DNA from: Desulfarculus sp.
GTDB taxonomy: Bacteria > Desulfobacterota > Desulfarculia > Desulfarculales > Desulfarculaceae
NCBI GenBank assembly: GCA_003605055.1
Contig: QZKP01000032.1
Coordinates: 62,001-126,000, forward strand
DNA length: 64,000 bases
Reading direction: 5' to 3'
Shown here in pieces: positions 16,488 to 24,061 of the stretch (its first letter is position 1; every line of letters starts with the position of its first letter). Below the pieces are notes generated by a model. The model was not told the DNA's origin and made no database searches. It saw only the letters and a program-made list of their open reading frames with translations. The translations under genes were made by a program, and so were the position numbers.

Positions 16488-16923
16488 CAACTCGCAGCAG
16501 GCGCTCAAGGCGGTGGAGTACGTGGGCCAGATGTTCAACCGGGTGGACAACGTCAAGGTGACCTTGTTCTCGGTGTATGAGAAGGTCCCCGGGCCTGACA
16601 TGGAGGACACTCATTTCACCAGCCAGGTGCGCACGCGCATTTCGGTCCTGGAGCGGGAGAAGGAAAAGGGCCGCGCCAACATGGAGGAGGCCAAGAAGCA
16701 CCTGATCCGCATGGGCTTCCGCGAGGATCAGATTACGCTCAAATACATCGAGAAGAAAAAGAGCGTGGCCAAGGAGATCATCGACGAGGTGCACGCCGGC
16801 GGCTATGGCACCGTAATCCTGGGCCGCCGGGGCATGAGCAACCTCTCGGGCATGCTCTTTGGCTCGGTGTCCAGCGGGGTGGTGGGTAATCTCACCGGTG
16901 CCACCATCTGCATCGTGGAATAG
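16456..16923 (+). CDS. Universal stress protein (UspA family)
   Basis: A 155-residue single-domain UspA-type protein. The nucleotide-binding signature G-x2-G-x9-G-S is present as GRRGMSNLSG followed by FGSVSSGVV, so ATP binding is expected. The start (ATG at 16456) lies inside the 3' end of the RseC-like gene, overlapping by 32 bases. A strong terminator follows 26 bases after the stop, closing this two-gene unit. Confidence 0.88.
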   Translation: MLWNQILLAYDNSQQALKAVEYVGQMFNRVDNVKVTLFSVYEKVPGPDMEDTHFTSQVRTRISVLEREKEKGRANMEEAKKHLIRMGFREDQITLKYIEKKKSVAKEIIDEVHAGGYGTVILGRRGMSNLSGMLFGSVSSGVVGNLTGATICIVE

Positions 16924-16949
16924 CCGCCGCCGCAAATGAAAATAATTAG

Positions 16950-16985
16950 GCCCCGGGCGCAGGCTGGCGTCCGGGGCTTTTTTTG
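16950..16985 (+). terminator. Rho-independent terminator
   Basis: GCCCCGG and CCGGGGC form the stem around a short GC-rich loop, followed by seven T residues. It closes the rseC-like/USP unit. Confidence 0.85.
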
Positions 16986-16995
16986 CGTAATCAGG

Positions 16996-17520
16996 TTAGG
17001 TCGCGGTCAACACTTCCAGCTTCTCGGGCCCCTTCTGGATCAACTCCAGGGCCTTGAGCAGGGTTGCGCGGGGTTGGTTGAGGTGCAGGGCCTCGGGAAG
17101 GCTGCGCAGCAGGCTTAGGTTGCCCAGCACCGCCGCGCGGAAGTCCGGCCAACCGCCCTCAGGCGCGTTGTAGCGCAAAAAGGCCTTGGAAGAATCCACC
17201 ACCACCGAGCCCGCCTTTAGGTTGGCGTAGTAGCCCAAGTGAAAGGCTGCATCCCGCCACTCGCCGCCGGCCGCGGGCGCCAACTCGTACTCATCCTCTT
17301 CCGTAGGCAGCAAGATCAACTGCACCGCCCCAAGTATGGCGTTGGCCACCTTTATTACCACCTTGCGGTACGTCTCGATGTCCGGGTTAAGACCCTCTTT
17401 TTGGACCTCGCCCCGGGTGGGCAGCTCCAGCAGCTCCAAGATGTCCTTGAGGCTCAGACGCCCCTTTTTATCTCTCTCGGCGAAGGCCTTCCTCCCTTCT
17501 TTTTGTTCTAAGATAAGCAC
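16996..17520 (-). CDS. Hypothetical protein
   Basis: A protein of about 174 residues if it begins at the GTG at 17520; an in-frame TTG at 17598 would make it 200. The core is well formed and hydrophilic, with an N-terminal basic helical region (FAERDKKGRLSLKDILELLEL) and an acidic middle (PTEEDEYELAP). I do not recognise a family. The gene runs head-on toward the USP terminator. Its 5' end faces, and in the long version overlaps, the broken gene at 17558-18043. The start is uncertain because no good ribosome site is seen. Confidence 0.55.
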   Translation of the reverse strand: MLILEQKEGRKAFAERDKKGRLSLKDILELLELPTRGEVQKEGLNPDIETYRKVVIKVANAILGAVQLILLPTEEDEYELAPAAGGEWRDAAFHLGYYANLKAGSVVVDSSKAFLRYNAPEGGWPDFRAAVLGNLSLLRSLPEALHLNQPRATLLKALELIQKGPEKLEVLTAT

Positions 17521-17557
17521 CCTCAGGCAACAGGGCAAAGGCCTGGCGCGGCCGGGG

Positions 17558-18043
17558 CTGCCTGCGTTCCGGAAGCGTGTTACATTTGTCTTAATCAATA
17601 GTCTTAGCCTGCTGATAATAGCCCTGGCCGCGGCCGCATCGGCTCCAGCAGTGCTTCCGGGCCAGGTGGATGGCAGCTACTTGGGCTGGGTCCAACTCCA
17701 GCAGGAAGGCAAGGCCGGGCCCGGCGACAAGGTGGGCTTTAAGATCGACCTGCAGCAAGAGGGGCAGCACTTCAAGGGCATGATCACCGTGGGCGACCGC
17801 CTGGATGACCAGATCGTCTTCCAGATCAATCGGGGCCAGGTGCAGGGCTCCTATCTCTGGCTGGAGGCCGACGAGCTGTTCTGGCGCCTGAAGCTGACCG
17901 GGGAGCTGCAAGGCAGACGGATCAGGGGGTAGGCGCTGTTCGTCAACCAGGACCTCGCTCGCAAGCTCTTGGGCGCCCGGCGGGAGGACAATGACTTCAC
18001 GCCCATGCAAATGAAGGGGCCTTTTAAGGTGAGGCGGCGCTGA
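17558..18043 (+). pseudogene. Exported-protein gene interrupted by an in-frame TAG
   Basis: The frame encodes a signal-peptide-like stretch (FVLINSLSLLIIALAAAASA) and a beta-rich domain (GSYLGWVQLQQEGKAG, QLQG-type repeats). It stops at TAG (17930-17932), yet continues in the same frame for 36 further sensible codons (ALFVNQDLARKLLG ... GPFKVRRR) to TGA at 18041. A single C-to-T change of CAG would explain the amber. No ATG, GTG or TTG lies close upstream of the signal peptide; the given start is only the nearest CTG. Both defects suggest decay, though amber readthrough or a sequencing error is possible. The family is unrecognised. Confidence 0.6.
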
Positions 18044-18073
18044 GGCCGCCCGCCTGATGCCATACAAGTAAAA

Positions 18074-18099
18074 GGCCCGGCGGCATCCGCCGCCGGGCC
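18074..18099. terminator. Bidirectional hairpin terminator
   Basis: GGCCCGGCGGC and GCCGCCGGGCC form a perfect 11-bp stem with an ATCC loop. On the minus strand it is followed by TTTTAC and so serves the apbE end. On the plus strand TTGTCT follows, after the interrupted gene. Confidence 0.75.
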
Positions 18100-18122
18100 T
18101 TGTCTATCTGGCGTGGCGCTGG

Positions 18123-19133
18123 CTAGCTGACGAAGCCTGGCGTCTGGTAGCGCTGGCCGAAGCGGGTGAAGATGAGCCCCTCCAGGCCGGGGTTCTGGCT
18201 CAGGAAGGCCTGGGCCTGGCTGGGCTCCATTACAAAGCAGGCCGTGGACAGGGCGTCGGCCAGGGCGGCCGTGGCGGCGCGCACGCTCACGCTGGTGTCC
18301 GGCTGGGGCGAGAGGCCCGTGGCCGGGTTGACGATGTGGTGGTACAGGCGCTCGCGGTCGTAATAGACCTCGTAGTTGCCGCTGGTGGCCACCGCGCCGC
18401 GGATCAGCCGGATGGTCAGCTTGGGCTGCGTGGGCCGCTCCGGGTCGGAGATGGCCACATTCCAGGGCCGGCCGCCGCGGTCGCCCAGCACGCCTATATC
18501 CCCGCCCGCATTGATCAGCACGTGGCCCGCGCCGCGCTCCCGCGCCGCCCGCAGGCCTTGGTCCACGATAAAGCCCTTGGCCACGCCGTCCAGGGTAAGC
18601 CCGGCGCCTTCCTTGGTGAGGGACAGGGAGCGGCCGTCATAGGCCACGCCGCCCAGGGCCTCCAGGGCCCGGTTCAGCTCGGCCTTGGCCGGCGGCTGCC
18701 GGCGGGCGGCGAAACTGGTGCGCACTGCGTCCACGATGGGGGCCACGCTGGGGTCAAAGGCGCCGCCCGTGGCGGCCTGCACCCGCTGGCTCAGGGCCAT
18801 AACCCGCTTGAGGGCCGGCGGCAGGTCGGCCAGGCGGCCGTGGCGGTTGAGCACCGCCACCGCGCCGCTGGCCGCGTGGCGGTCAAACAAGGGGGCCAGG
18901 CCCTGCATGCGCCCGAAGGCCGCCTCCAGGGCCTCCTGGGCCCGGGTCGGCGAGGCGTCCAGCACCGTGACCGCGACCAGGGTGCCCATGAGCATGCGGG
19001 TCTCCTGGGCGGCCTTCAGGTTGCGGCTCAGGTTGGCCAGGCCCAGGGCCGGGGAGACCAGGGGCAGGGCCGCGGCCGCCCCGGCGCAGCCGGCTAGTTT
19101 CAAGAAACGGCGGCGGTTAATTGGCTGAGGCAT
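18123..19133 (-). CDS. apbE: FAD:protein FMN transferase ApbE (Tat-exported)
   Basis: A 336-residue ApbE-family flavin transferase, which covalently links FMN to Thr of exported subunits such as RnfG and RnfD. The N-terminus MPQPINRRRFLKLAG is a twin-arginine signal, so the enzyme acts in the periplasm. Family motifs include DGVAKGFIVDQ, LINAGGDIGVLG and the HHIVNPATG metal-site region. The ATG at 19133 has GGGAGG eight bases upstream and is preferred over the ATG six bases earlier. It is the last gene of rnfCDGEAB-apbE, 19 bases after the RnfB fusion. Its substrate here is RnfG; RnfD appears to lack the acceptor Thr. Confidence 0.93.
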   Translation of the reverse strand: MPQPINRRRFLKLAGCAGAAAALPLVSPALGLANLSRNLKAAQETRMLMGTLVAVTVLDASPTRAQEALEAAFGRMQGLAPLFDRHAASGAVAVLNRHGRLADLPPALKRVMALSQRVQAATGGAFDPSVAPIVDAVRTSFAARRQPPAKAELNRALEALGGVAYDGRSLSLTKEGAGLTLDGVAKGFIVDQGLRAARERGAGHVLINAGGDIGVLGDRGGRPWNVAISDPERPTQPKLTIRLIRGAVATSGNYEVYYDRERLYHHIVNPATGLSPQPDTSVSVRAATAALADALSTACFVMEPSQAQAFLSQNPGLEGLIFTRFGQRYQTPGFVS

Positions 19134-19152
19134 GATCATATCCTCCCGCTGC

Positions 19153-21228
19153 CTAGGCCTTGCCGGTCATGCCGGTGTGGCGGTAGCAGTACAGGCCGCA
19201 TTGCAGACAGCGCTGGGTTTCGGCCCTGGCCATCTCCTCGGTGAGCCCCAACTCCACCTCGTTGAAGTTCAGGGCCCGCTGGGCCACGGACAGCTCGGGC
19301 ATCTTGACCCGCTCCCCGACCGGCACGGCCTCGGGGATGTCCTTTATCTGGGGCAGCTCCTTGACGCTGTGCACCCAGTCGCCGGGCGCGGCGAATTCCT
19401 CGCCGCTGAGGAAGTGGTGTATGGAGCGGGCGGCCCGGCGGCCGGCGCCGATGGCCTCCACCGCGGTGGCCGCGCCGGTGACCGTGTCGCCGCCGGCAAA
19501 GACGCCGGGGATGTTGGTGGAGCCGGCGTCAATCTCCGCGGCGATGGTGTCCCACTTGGTCAGCTTCAGCTCCTGGCCGGCCGCGCCGGCCTCCAGGCAG
19601 GACAGGTCCGGGTACTGGCCGATGGCCGCGATGACGTTGTCCACCGGGATGATGGTCTCCGAGCCCTCCACCGGCACTGGCCGGCGGCGGCCCGAGGCGT
19701 CGGGCTCGCCAAGCTCCATCTTGATGTACTCCAGGCCGGTGAGCTTGCCGTTTTCGCCGATAAGCCGCGTGGGCGCGGCCAGGAATTGGAACTTGATGCC
19801 CTCGTGTTCGGCCTCGATCACCTCGATGTCGTTGGCCGGCATCTCCGCCCGGGAGCGGCGATAGAGCAGGGTGACCTCCTTGGCCCCCAGGCGCCAGCAG
19901 GTGCGGGCGCAGTCCATGGCCGTGTTGCCGCCGCCGATGATCACCACCCGCTCGCCCACCGGGGTCTCCTTGAGGTTGCCCCGGTCTATGAGCATGTTGG
20001 TGCCGGGGAGCACGCCTTGCAGGTCCTCGCCCTCCACCCGCATGTCGCGGCTGTTCCAGCAGCCCACGCCCATGAAGATGGCTTCGAAGCCCTCCTTGCG
20101 CAGGCTCTCCAGGGTGAAGTCGCGGCCCATGACCATGTTGGTCTTGGCCTCGCAGCCCAGGTCCAGGATGCCCTGGATCTCCCAGTCCAGGGTCTTCTTG
20201 GGCAGGCGGTACTCGGGGATGCCGTAGCGCAGCATGCCGCCCAATTTGGGCTGGGCCTCGAACACCGTGGGGGAGTAGCCCAGGCGGGCCAGGTAGTAGG
20301 CGCAGGTCAGGCCGGAGGGCCCGCCGCCCACGATGGCCACCTTGCGCCCGTTCTTGGGCAGGCAGAAGGGCTGGATGCGCTGGCCCGAGTGCATCTCGTA
20401 GTCCGCGGCGAAGCGCTTGAGGTGGTTGATGTTCACCGGCTCGGCAATGAGGCCGCGGCGGCACTGGGACTCGCAGGGGTGGGGGCAGACCCGGCCGCAG
20501 ACCAGGGGGAAGGGGTTGTGCTCCTTGATGATGGTGACCGCCTCCGCGTAACGCCCCTCGCCGATGGCCTTTATGTAGCTGGGGATGTCTATCTGGGCCG
20601 GGCAGGTGGCCTGGCAGGGGGCCAGACAGTTGTATTTGGCGTTGAAGCCCAGGATGCGGCGGGTGACCGAGGTCAGGTGGATGATGTTCTTGGGGCAGAT
20701 GCGCACGCAGTTGCCGCAGCCGGTGCACAGTAGGGGGTCCACCTTGGGCAGGTGGTCCGGGCCGATCTGGATGGCCCCGAAGGGGCAGACCTTCACGCAG
20801 GAGCCCAGGCCCAGGCAGCCGATCTCGCAGACCTTGGGGCCGCCGGCCAAGAGCACCGCCGCCCGGCAGTCACGGACGCCGTCGTATTGGTACTTGAGCT
20901 GGGCGGTGTCGGTTCCGTAGGAGCAGTCCACCTGGCTAAGGTCCGGTTCGCGGTAGGTGGCCTCCACGCCCATCACCGCGGCCACCGCCACGTGAATCTC
21001 CGCGCCGCCGCCCACGCAGATGTTAGCCGGGGCCTTGCCGCTGGCGATGGCCAAGGCCGCCGAGGCGCAGCCCGCGTAGCCGCAGCCGCCGCAGTTGGCG
21101 CCGGGCAGGGCCTCCTCCACCGCCGCCACCAAGGGGTCCACCTCCACCGCGAAGGCCTTGGCCGCCAGGCCCAGACCCAGGGCCGAGGCCAGCCCCAACC
21201 CGCCTATGGCCAGTGTCTCGAAGAGCAT
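19153..21228 (-). CDS. rnfB: RnfB fused to a GltD/NfnB-like FAD-NAD(P) oxidoreductase
   Basis: A 691-residue fusion, where RnfB alone is usually 190-330. Residues 1-25 form the membrane anchor, followed by the RnfB cluster domain (ANCGGCGYAGC) and a two-cluster ferredoxin domain (SCVKVCP, CTGCGNCVRICP). From about residue 205 the sequence is that of the small subunit of glutamate synthase or NfnB: an Fe-S segment (CLAPCQATCPAQIDIP ... CGRVCPHPCESQC), the FAD motif AIVGGGPSGL, the NAD(P) motif VIIGGGNTAMD, and VFAGGDTVTGA. The join is continuous with no stop. This would bring a second NAD(P)H-handling flavin site directly to the Rnf ferredoxin entry. Confidence 0.92.
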   Translation of the reverse strand: MLFETLAIGGLGLASALGLGLAAKAFAVEVDPLVAAVEEALPGANCGGCGYAGCASAALAIASGKAPANICVGGGAEIHVAVAAVMGVEATYREPDLSQVDCSYGTDTAQLKYQYDGVRDCRAAVLLAGGPKVCEIGCLGLGSCVKVCPFGAIQIGPDHLPKVDPLLCTGCGNCVRICPKNIIHLTSVTRRILGFNAKYNCLAPCQATCPAQIDIPSYIKAIGEGRYAEAVTIIKEHNPFPLVCGRVCPHPCESQCRRGLIAEPVNINHLKRFAADYEMHSGQRIQPFCLPKNGRKVAIVGGGPSGLTCAYYLARLGYSPTVFEAQPKLGGMLRYGIPEYRLPKKTLDWEIQGILDLGCEAKTNMVMGRDFTLESLRKEGFEAIFMGVGCWNSRDMRVEGEDLQGVLPGTNMLIDRGNLKETPVGERVVIIGGGNTAMDCARTCWRLGAKEVTLLYRRSRAEMPANDIEVIEAEHEGIKFQFLAAPTRLIGENGKLTGLEYIKMELGEPDASGRRRPVPVEGSETIIPVDNVIAAIGQYPDLSCLEAGAAGQELKLTKWDTIAAEIDAGSTNIPGVFAGGDTVTGAATAVEAIGAGRRAARSIHHFLSGEEFAAPGDWVHSVKELPQIKDIPEAVPVGERVKMPELSVAQRALNFNEVELGLTEEMARAETQRCLQCGLYCYRHTGMTGKA

Positions 21229-21270
21229 TTGCGTATATCTCCGCTGCGGGGCCCGAAGGCCCGTTATTTC

Positions 21271-21858
21271 CTAGTGCCCCACCAACCCGGCGAAGCCGCT
21301 GAAGGCCAGGGCCATGAATCCGGCGGTGACCAGGCCGATGGCCGTGCCCTGGAACACCTTGGGTATGCGGGCCATGGCGAAGCGCTCCCGGATGCCCGCG
21401 AACAGGATCAGGGCCAGGCTGTAGCCCACCGCCGAGGAGAAGGAGAACAGCAGGGTGTCGAAGAAGTCGTACTCGGCCTGGATGTTGATGATGGCCACGC
21501 CCAGCACCGCGCAGTTGGTGGTGATCAGGGGCAGGAAGATGCCCAGGGCCCGGTACAGGGCCGGCAGGCTCTTGGCCATCACGATCTCCACCAGCTGCAC
21601 CAGGGCCGCGATCACCAGGATGAAGGCGATGGTCTGCAGGTACTCGATGTCCAGGGGCACCAGGATGTAGTACTGCACCAGCCAGGTGATCATGCCGGCC
21701 ATGGTCAAGACGAAGATGACGGCCATGGACATGCCGGTGGCGGTGTCCATGCGCCGGCTGACGCCCAGGAAGGGGCAGTTGCCCAGGAACTTGGCCAACA
21801 GAATGTTGTTGACCAGGATGGCCCCGATGATGAAGAGCATGTAGTCGCCGAAGCTCAT
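21271..21858 (-). CDS. rnfA: Rnf electron transport complex subunit RnfA
   Basis: A 195-residue integral membrane protein with six predicted helices. Motifs typical of RnfA/NqrE include NNILLAKFLGNCPFLGVS, whose Cys contributes to the membrane-embedded Fe-S centre, and the second-half Cys in ITTNCAVLGVAI. RnfA and RnfE are inverted-topology partners that carry electrons across the membrane. The ATG overlaps the rnfE stop by 4 bases, so they are coupled. Confidence 0.96.
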   Translation of the reverse strand: MSFGDYMLFIIGAILVNNILLAKFLGNCPFLGVSRRMDTATGMSMAVIFVLTMAGMITWLVQYYILVPLDIEYLQTIAFILVIAALVQLVEIVMAKSLPALYRALGIFLPLITTNCAVLGVAIINIQAEYDFFDTLLFSFSSAVGYSLALILFAGIRERFAMARIPKVFQGTAIGLVTAGFMALAFSGFAGLVGH

Positions 21859-22472
21859 GACACAGCCCTCCTCTTACGCTCTTCCAGCTTGAGGCTGATG
21901 AAGTTGATCAGGGCCAGCATCACCCCCAGGGCCACGAAGGCGCCGGGCGCCCGCACCATGAAGGTGAAGGGCTCAAATCCGCTCCAGAACACCTTCAGGC
22001 CCCAGAGGGTGCCGCTGCCCAGTATCTCGCGGAAGGCGCCCAACACCGTCAGGCTGATGGTATAGCCTATGCCCACGCCCAGGCCGTCGGCGATGGACTC
22101 CAGGGGGCCCCGCTTGCCGGCGAAGGCCTCGGCCCGGCCCAGGATGATGCAGTTGACCACGATCAGGGGGATGAAGATGCCCAGGGCCCGGTACAGGGGG
22201 AAGGTGTAGGCCTGCATCATGAGCTCTACGATGACCACGAAGCTGGCGATGATCACGATGTAGGCCGCGATGCGCACGTTGCTGGGGATGAACTTCCTGA
22301 GCAGCGAGACCAGCAGGTTGGAGAAGACCAGCACGAAGGTGGTGGCCATGCCCATGCCCATGCCGTTCTCGGCCGAGGTGGTCACCGCCAGGGTGGGGCA
22401 GAGCCCCAGCACCAGCCGGAAGGGGGGGACGATTTCCCAAAGGCCCTTGGTGAATTCTTTTTGCAGTGACAT
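21855..22472 (-). CDS. rnfE: Rnf electron transport complex subunit RnfE
   Basis: A 205-residue six-helix membrane subunit homologous to NqrD. It has the two conserved Cys regions (LVLGLCPTLAVTTSAENG and IVVNCIILGRAEAFA) and the usual N-terminal cytosolic segment (LQKEFTKGLWEIVPPFR). It lies between rnfG and rnfA, in the conserved rnfCDGEAB order, with 13 bases to rnfG and a 4-base overlap with rnfA. Confidence 0.96.
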   Translation of the reverse strand: MSLQKEFTKGLWEIVPPFRLVLGLCPTLAVTTSAENGMGMGMATTFVLVFSNLLVSLLRKFIPSNVRIAAYIVIIASFVVIVELMMQAYTFPLYRALGIFIPLIVVNCIILGRAEAFAGKRGPLESIADGLGVGIGYTISLTVLGAFREILGSGTLWGLKVFWSGFEPFTFMVRAPGAFVALGVMLALINFISLKLEERKRRAVS

Positions 22473-22485
22473 GCTCGCGCCTACC

Positions 22486-23061
22486 TTACTGCAGCATCTT
22501 GTCGCGGTACTTGTCGAAGAGGCTCCGGGCGTTGTTCACCGCGGCCACCACGCCCTTGGTGGACATGGTGGCACCGGACAGGGCGCTGATGTCGCCCACG
22601 GCCAATTGTTTGTCCGTGGGCTTGCCCTTGAAGGCGCCGGTGAACTTGGGCTCCACGATGCGGGCGCCCAGGCCGGGGGTCTCGGTGTGGCTGACGATGG
22701 AGATGCCGGTCAACTTCTTCTGAGCCGGGTCCAGGCCCACCATCACCCCGATGTCGCCGTGATAGCCGGCCCCGGAGGCCTCAAAGGCCACGGCAAAGGT
22801 CTTGCCGCCCTTCTTGGCCGGGAACACGATCAGGTTCATCGGCTTGCCCTTTTTGTCCTTGCCCACCGGGATCACCAGGCGGTCCTTGATGGGGTCGTTC
22901 TGGTAGCCGGCCAGCACCGCCTTGACCGCCGGCTCCTTGACGAACTTCAGCCGGCTGTAGTCGATGGGCGCCTTGGTGAAGCCGCGCACCAGGGCCAGGG
23001 AGAAGCCGCTGGCCGCGCAGATGACAGTGAGCACCAAAACCATACGGATGATCTCACGCAC
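22486..23061 (-). CDS. rnfG: Rnf complex FMN-binding subunit RnfG
   Basis: A 191-residue subunit with one N-terminal transmembrane helix and a periplasmic FMN domain. The flavinylation motif is intact: D157 followed by SGATMST, with Thr165 as the expected FMN acceptor. The TETPGLGAR segment is also typical of RnfG/NqrC. ApbE at the end of the operon would attach the FMN. It overlaps rnfD by 8 bases. Confidence 0.95.
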   Translation of the reverse strand: MREIIRMVLVLTVICAASGFSLALVRGFTKAPIDYSRLKFVKEPAVKAVLAGYQNDPIKDRLVIPVGKDKKGKPMNLIVFPAKKGGKTFAVAFEASGAGYHGDIGVMVGLDPAQKKLTGISIVSHTETPGLGARIVEPKFTGAFKGKPTDKQLAVGDISALSGATMSTKGVVAAVNNARSLFDKYRDKMLQ

Positions 23062-24061
23062 CGGTCACCACCTTTCCCAGCACCCGGGGCCGGATGCGGT
23101 CCAGCAGCGGGGTGGCCAGGTTCATCAGCAGCACGCCGTAAAAGGCCCCGTCCACCCAACTGCCCCAGGTGCGCACGATGATGGTCATGATGCCCACCCC
23201 CAGGCCGAACAGGAAGGTGCCCCAGGGAGTGACCGGGCTGGTGACCGGCTCCGGGGCCAGGAAGAAGGCGGCGATCATCAGGCCGCCGGTGGCCAGGTGG
23301 AACCAGATCACGTCCAAGCGGGCGGCCAGACCTTCCAGTCCCAACTCGCCGATGCGGGGGTCGGTGTAGGAGGCCAACAGGGCCATACCTGCCGCGCCCA
23401 GCAGCGCGCCCAGGGGTATCTGCCAGGGGATCAGGCGCCGGATGATCAGGTAAAGGCCGCCGGCCATCAGGGCCACGGAGCTGCCCGCGCCCACCGCGGC
23501 CGGCACCACCCCCAGCCAGAGGTTCTTCATCTCATAGACCCCGGACAGGGTGGAAATATCGGACTTAAGCTGCATCAGGGGGATTTGGGCCTGGGTCCAA
23601 TCGCCGGCGGTGCCCAGGGCCAGGGGCTCCAGGAAGCGGTTCATGCCCGCGGGCCAGGACAGGGCCATGGCCGCCCAGGCCACTAGCACCGGGTTGAGGG
23701 GATAGGAGCCCAGGCCGCCGAAGAGCAGCTTGCCCAGGACCACGGCCAGGGCCCCGCCCAGCAGGCACAGCCACCAGGGTGCTCCCGGGGCCAGGATCAG
23801 GCCCATCAGGAAGCCGATGAGGGCGGTGTGCAGGTCCTCCGGGTGGGCCGGCTTCTTGGTCAGGTAACTCACCAGGTAGTCGGAGCCCAGGGCCCCGGCC
23901 ACGGCCAGCACCACAGTGCTCAGGGCCGGGAAACCGAAGTAATACAGGCCCACCAAGAAGGCCGGGGTCAGGGCCAGCATGATCTCCAGGTGCATAGAGC
24001 GCAAGGTGATGCGGCCCAACAGGTGGGGGGAGGTGGAAACGACCAGCAGGTTCTCGTTCAT
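23054..24061 (-). CDS. rnfD: Rnf complex membrane subunit RnfD, lacking the FMN-acceptor Thr
   Basis: A 335-residue, roughly ten-helix membrane subunit homologous to NqrB (STSPHLLGRITLRSMHLEIM, ALIGFLMGLILAPGAPWW). In characterised RnfD the FMN is ester-linked to a Thr in D-x4-[SA]-[GA]-T-P-L. Here the aligned stretch reads D154-W-T-Q-A-Q-I160-P-L, with Ile at the acceptor position while Pro-Leu and the following Leu-Lys are kept. The subunit therefore seems unable to carry the covalent FMN. Other family features and length are normal. It overlaps rnfC by 4 bases. Confidence 0.93.
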   Translation of the reverse strand: MNENLLVVSTSPHLLGRITLRSMHLEIMLALTPAFLVGLYYFGFPALSTVVLAVAGALGSDYLVSYLTKKPAHPEDLHTALIGFLMGLILAPGAPWWLCLLGGALAVVLGKLLFGGLGSYPLNPVLVAWAAMALSWPAGMNRFLEPLALGTAGDWTQAQIPLMQLKSDISTLSGVYEMKNLWLGVVPAAVGAGSSVALMAGGLYLIIRRLIPWQIPLGALLGAAGMALLASYTDPRIGELGLEGLAARLDVIWFHLATGGLMIAAFFLAPEPVTSPVTPWGTFLFGLGVGIMTIIVRTWGSWVDGAFYGVLLMNLATPLLDRIRPRVLGKVVTGA

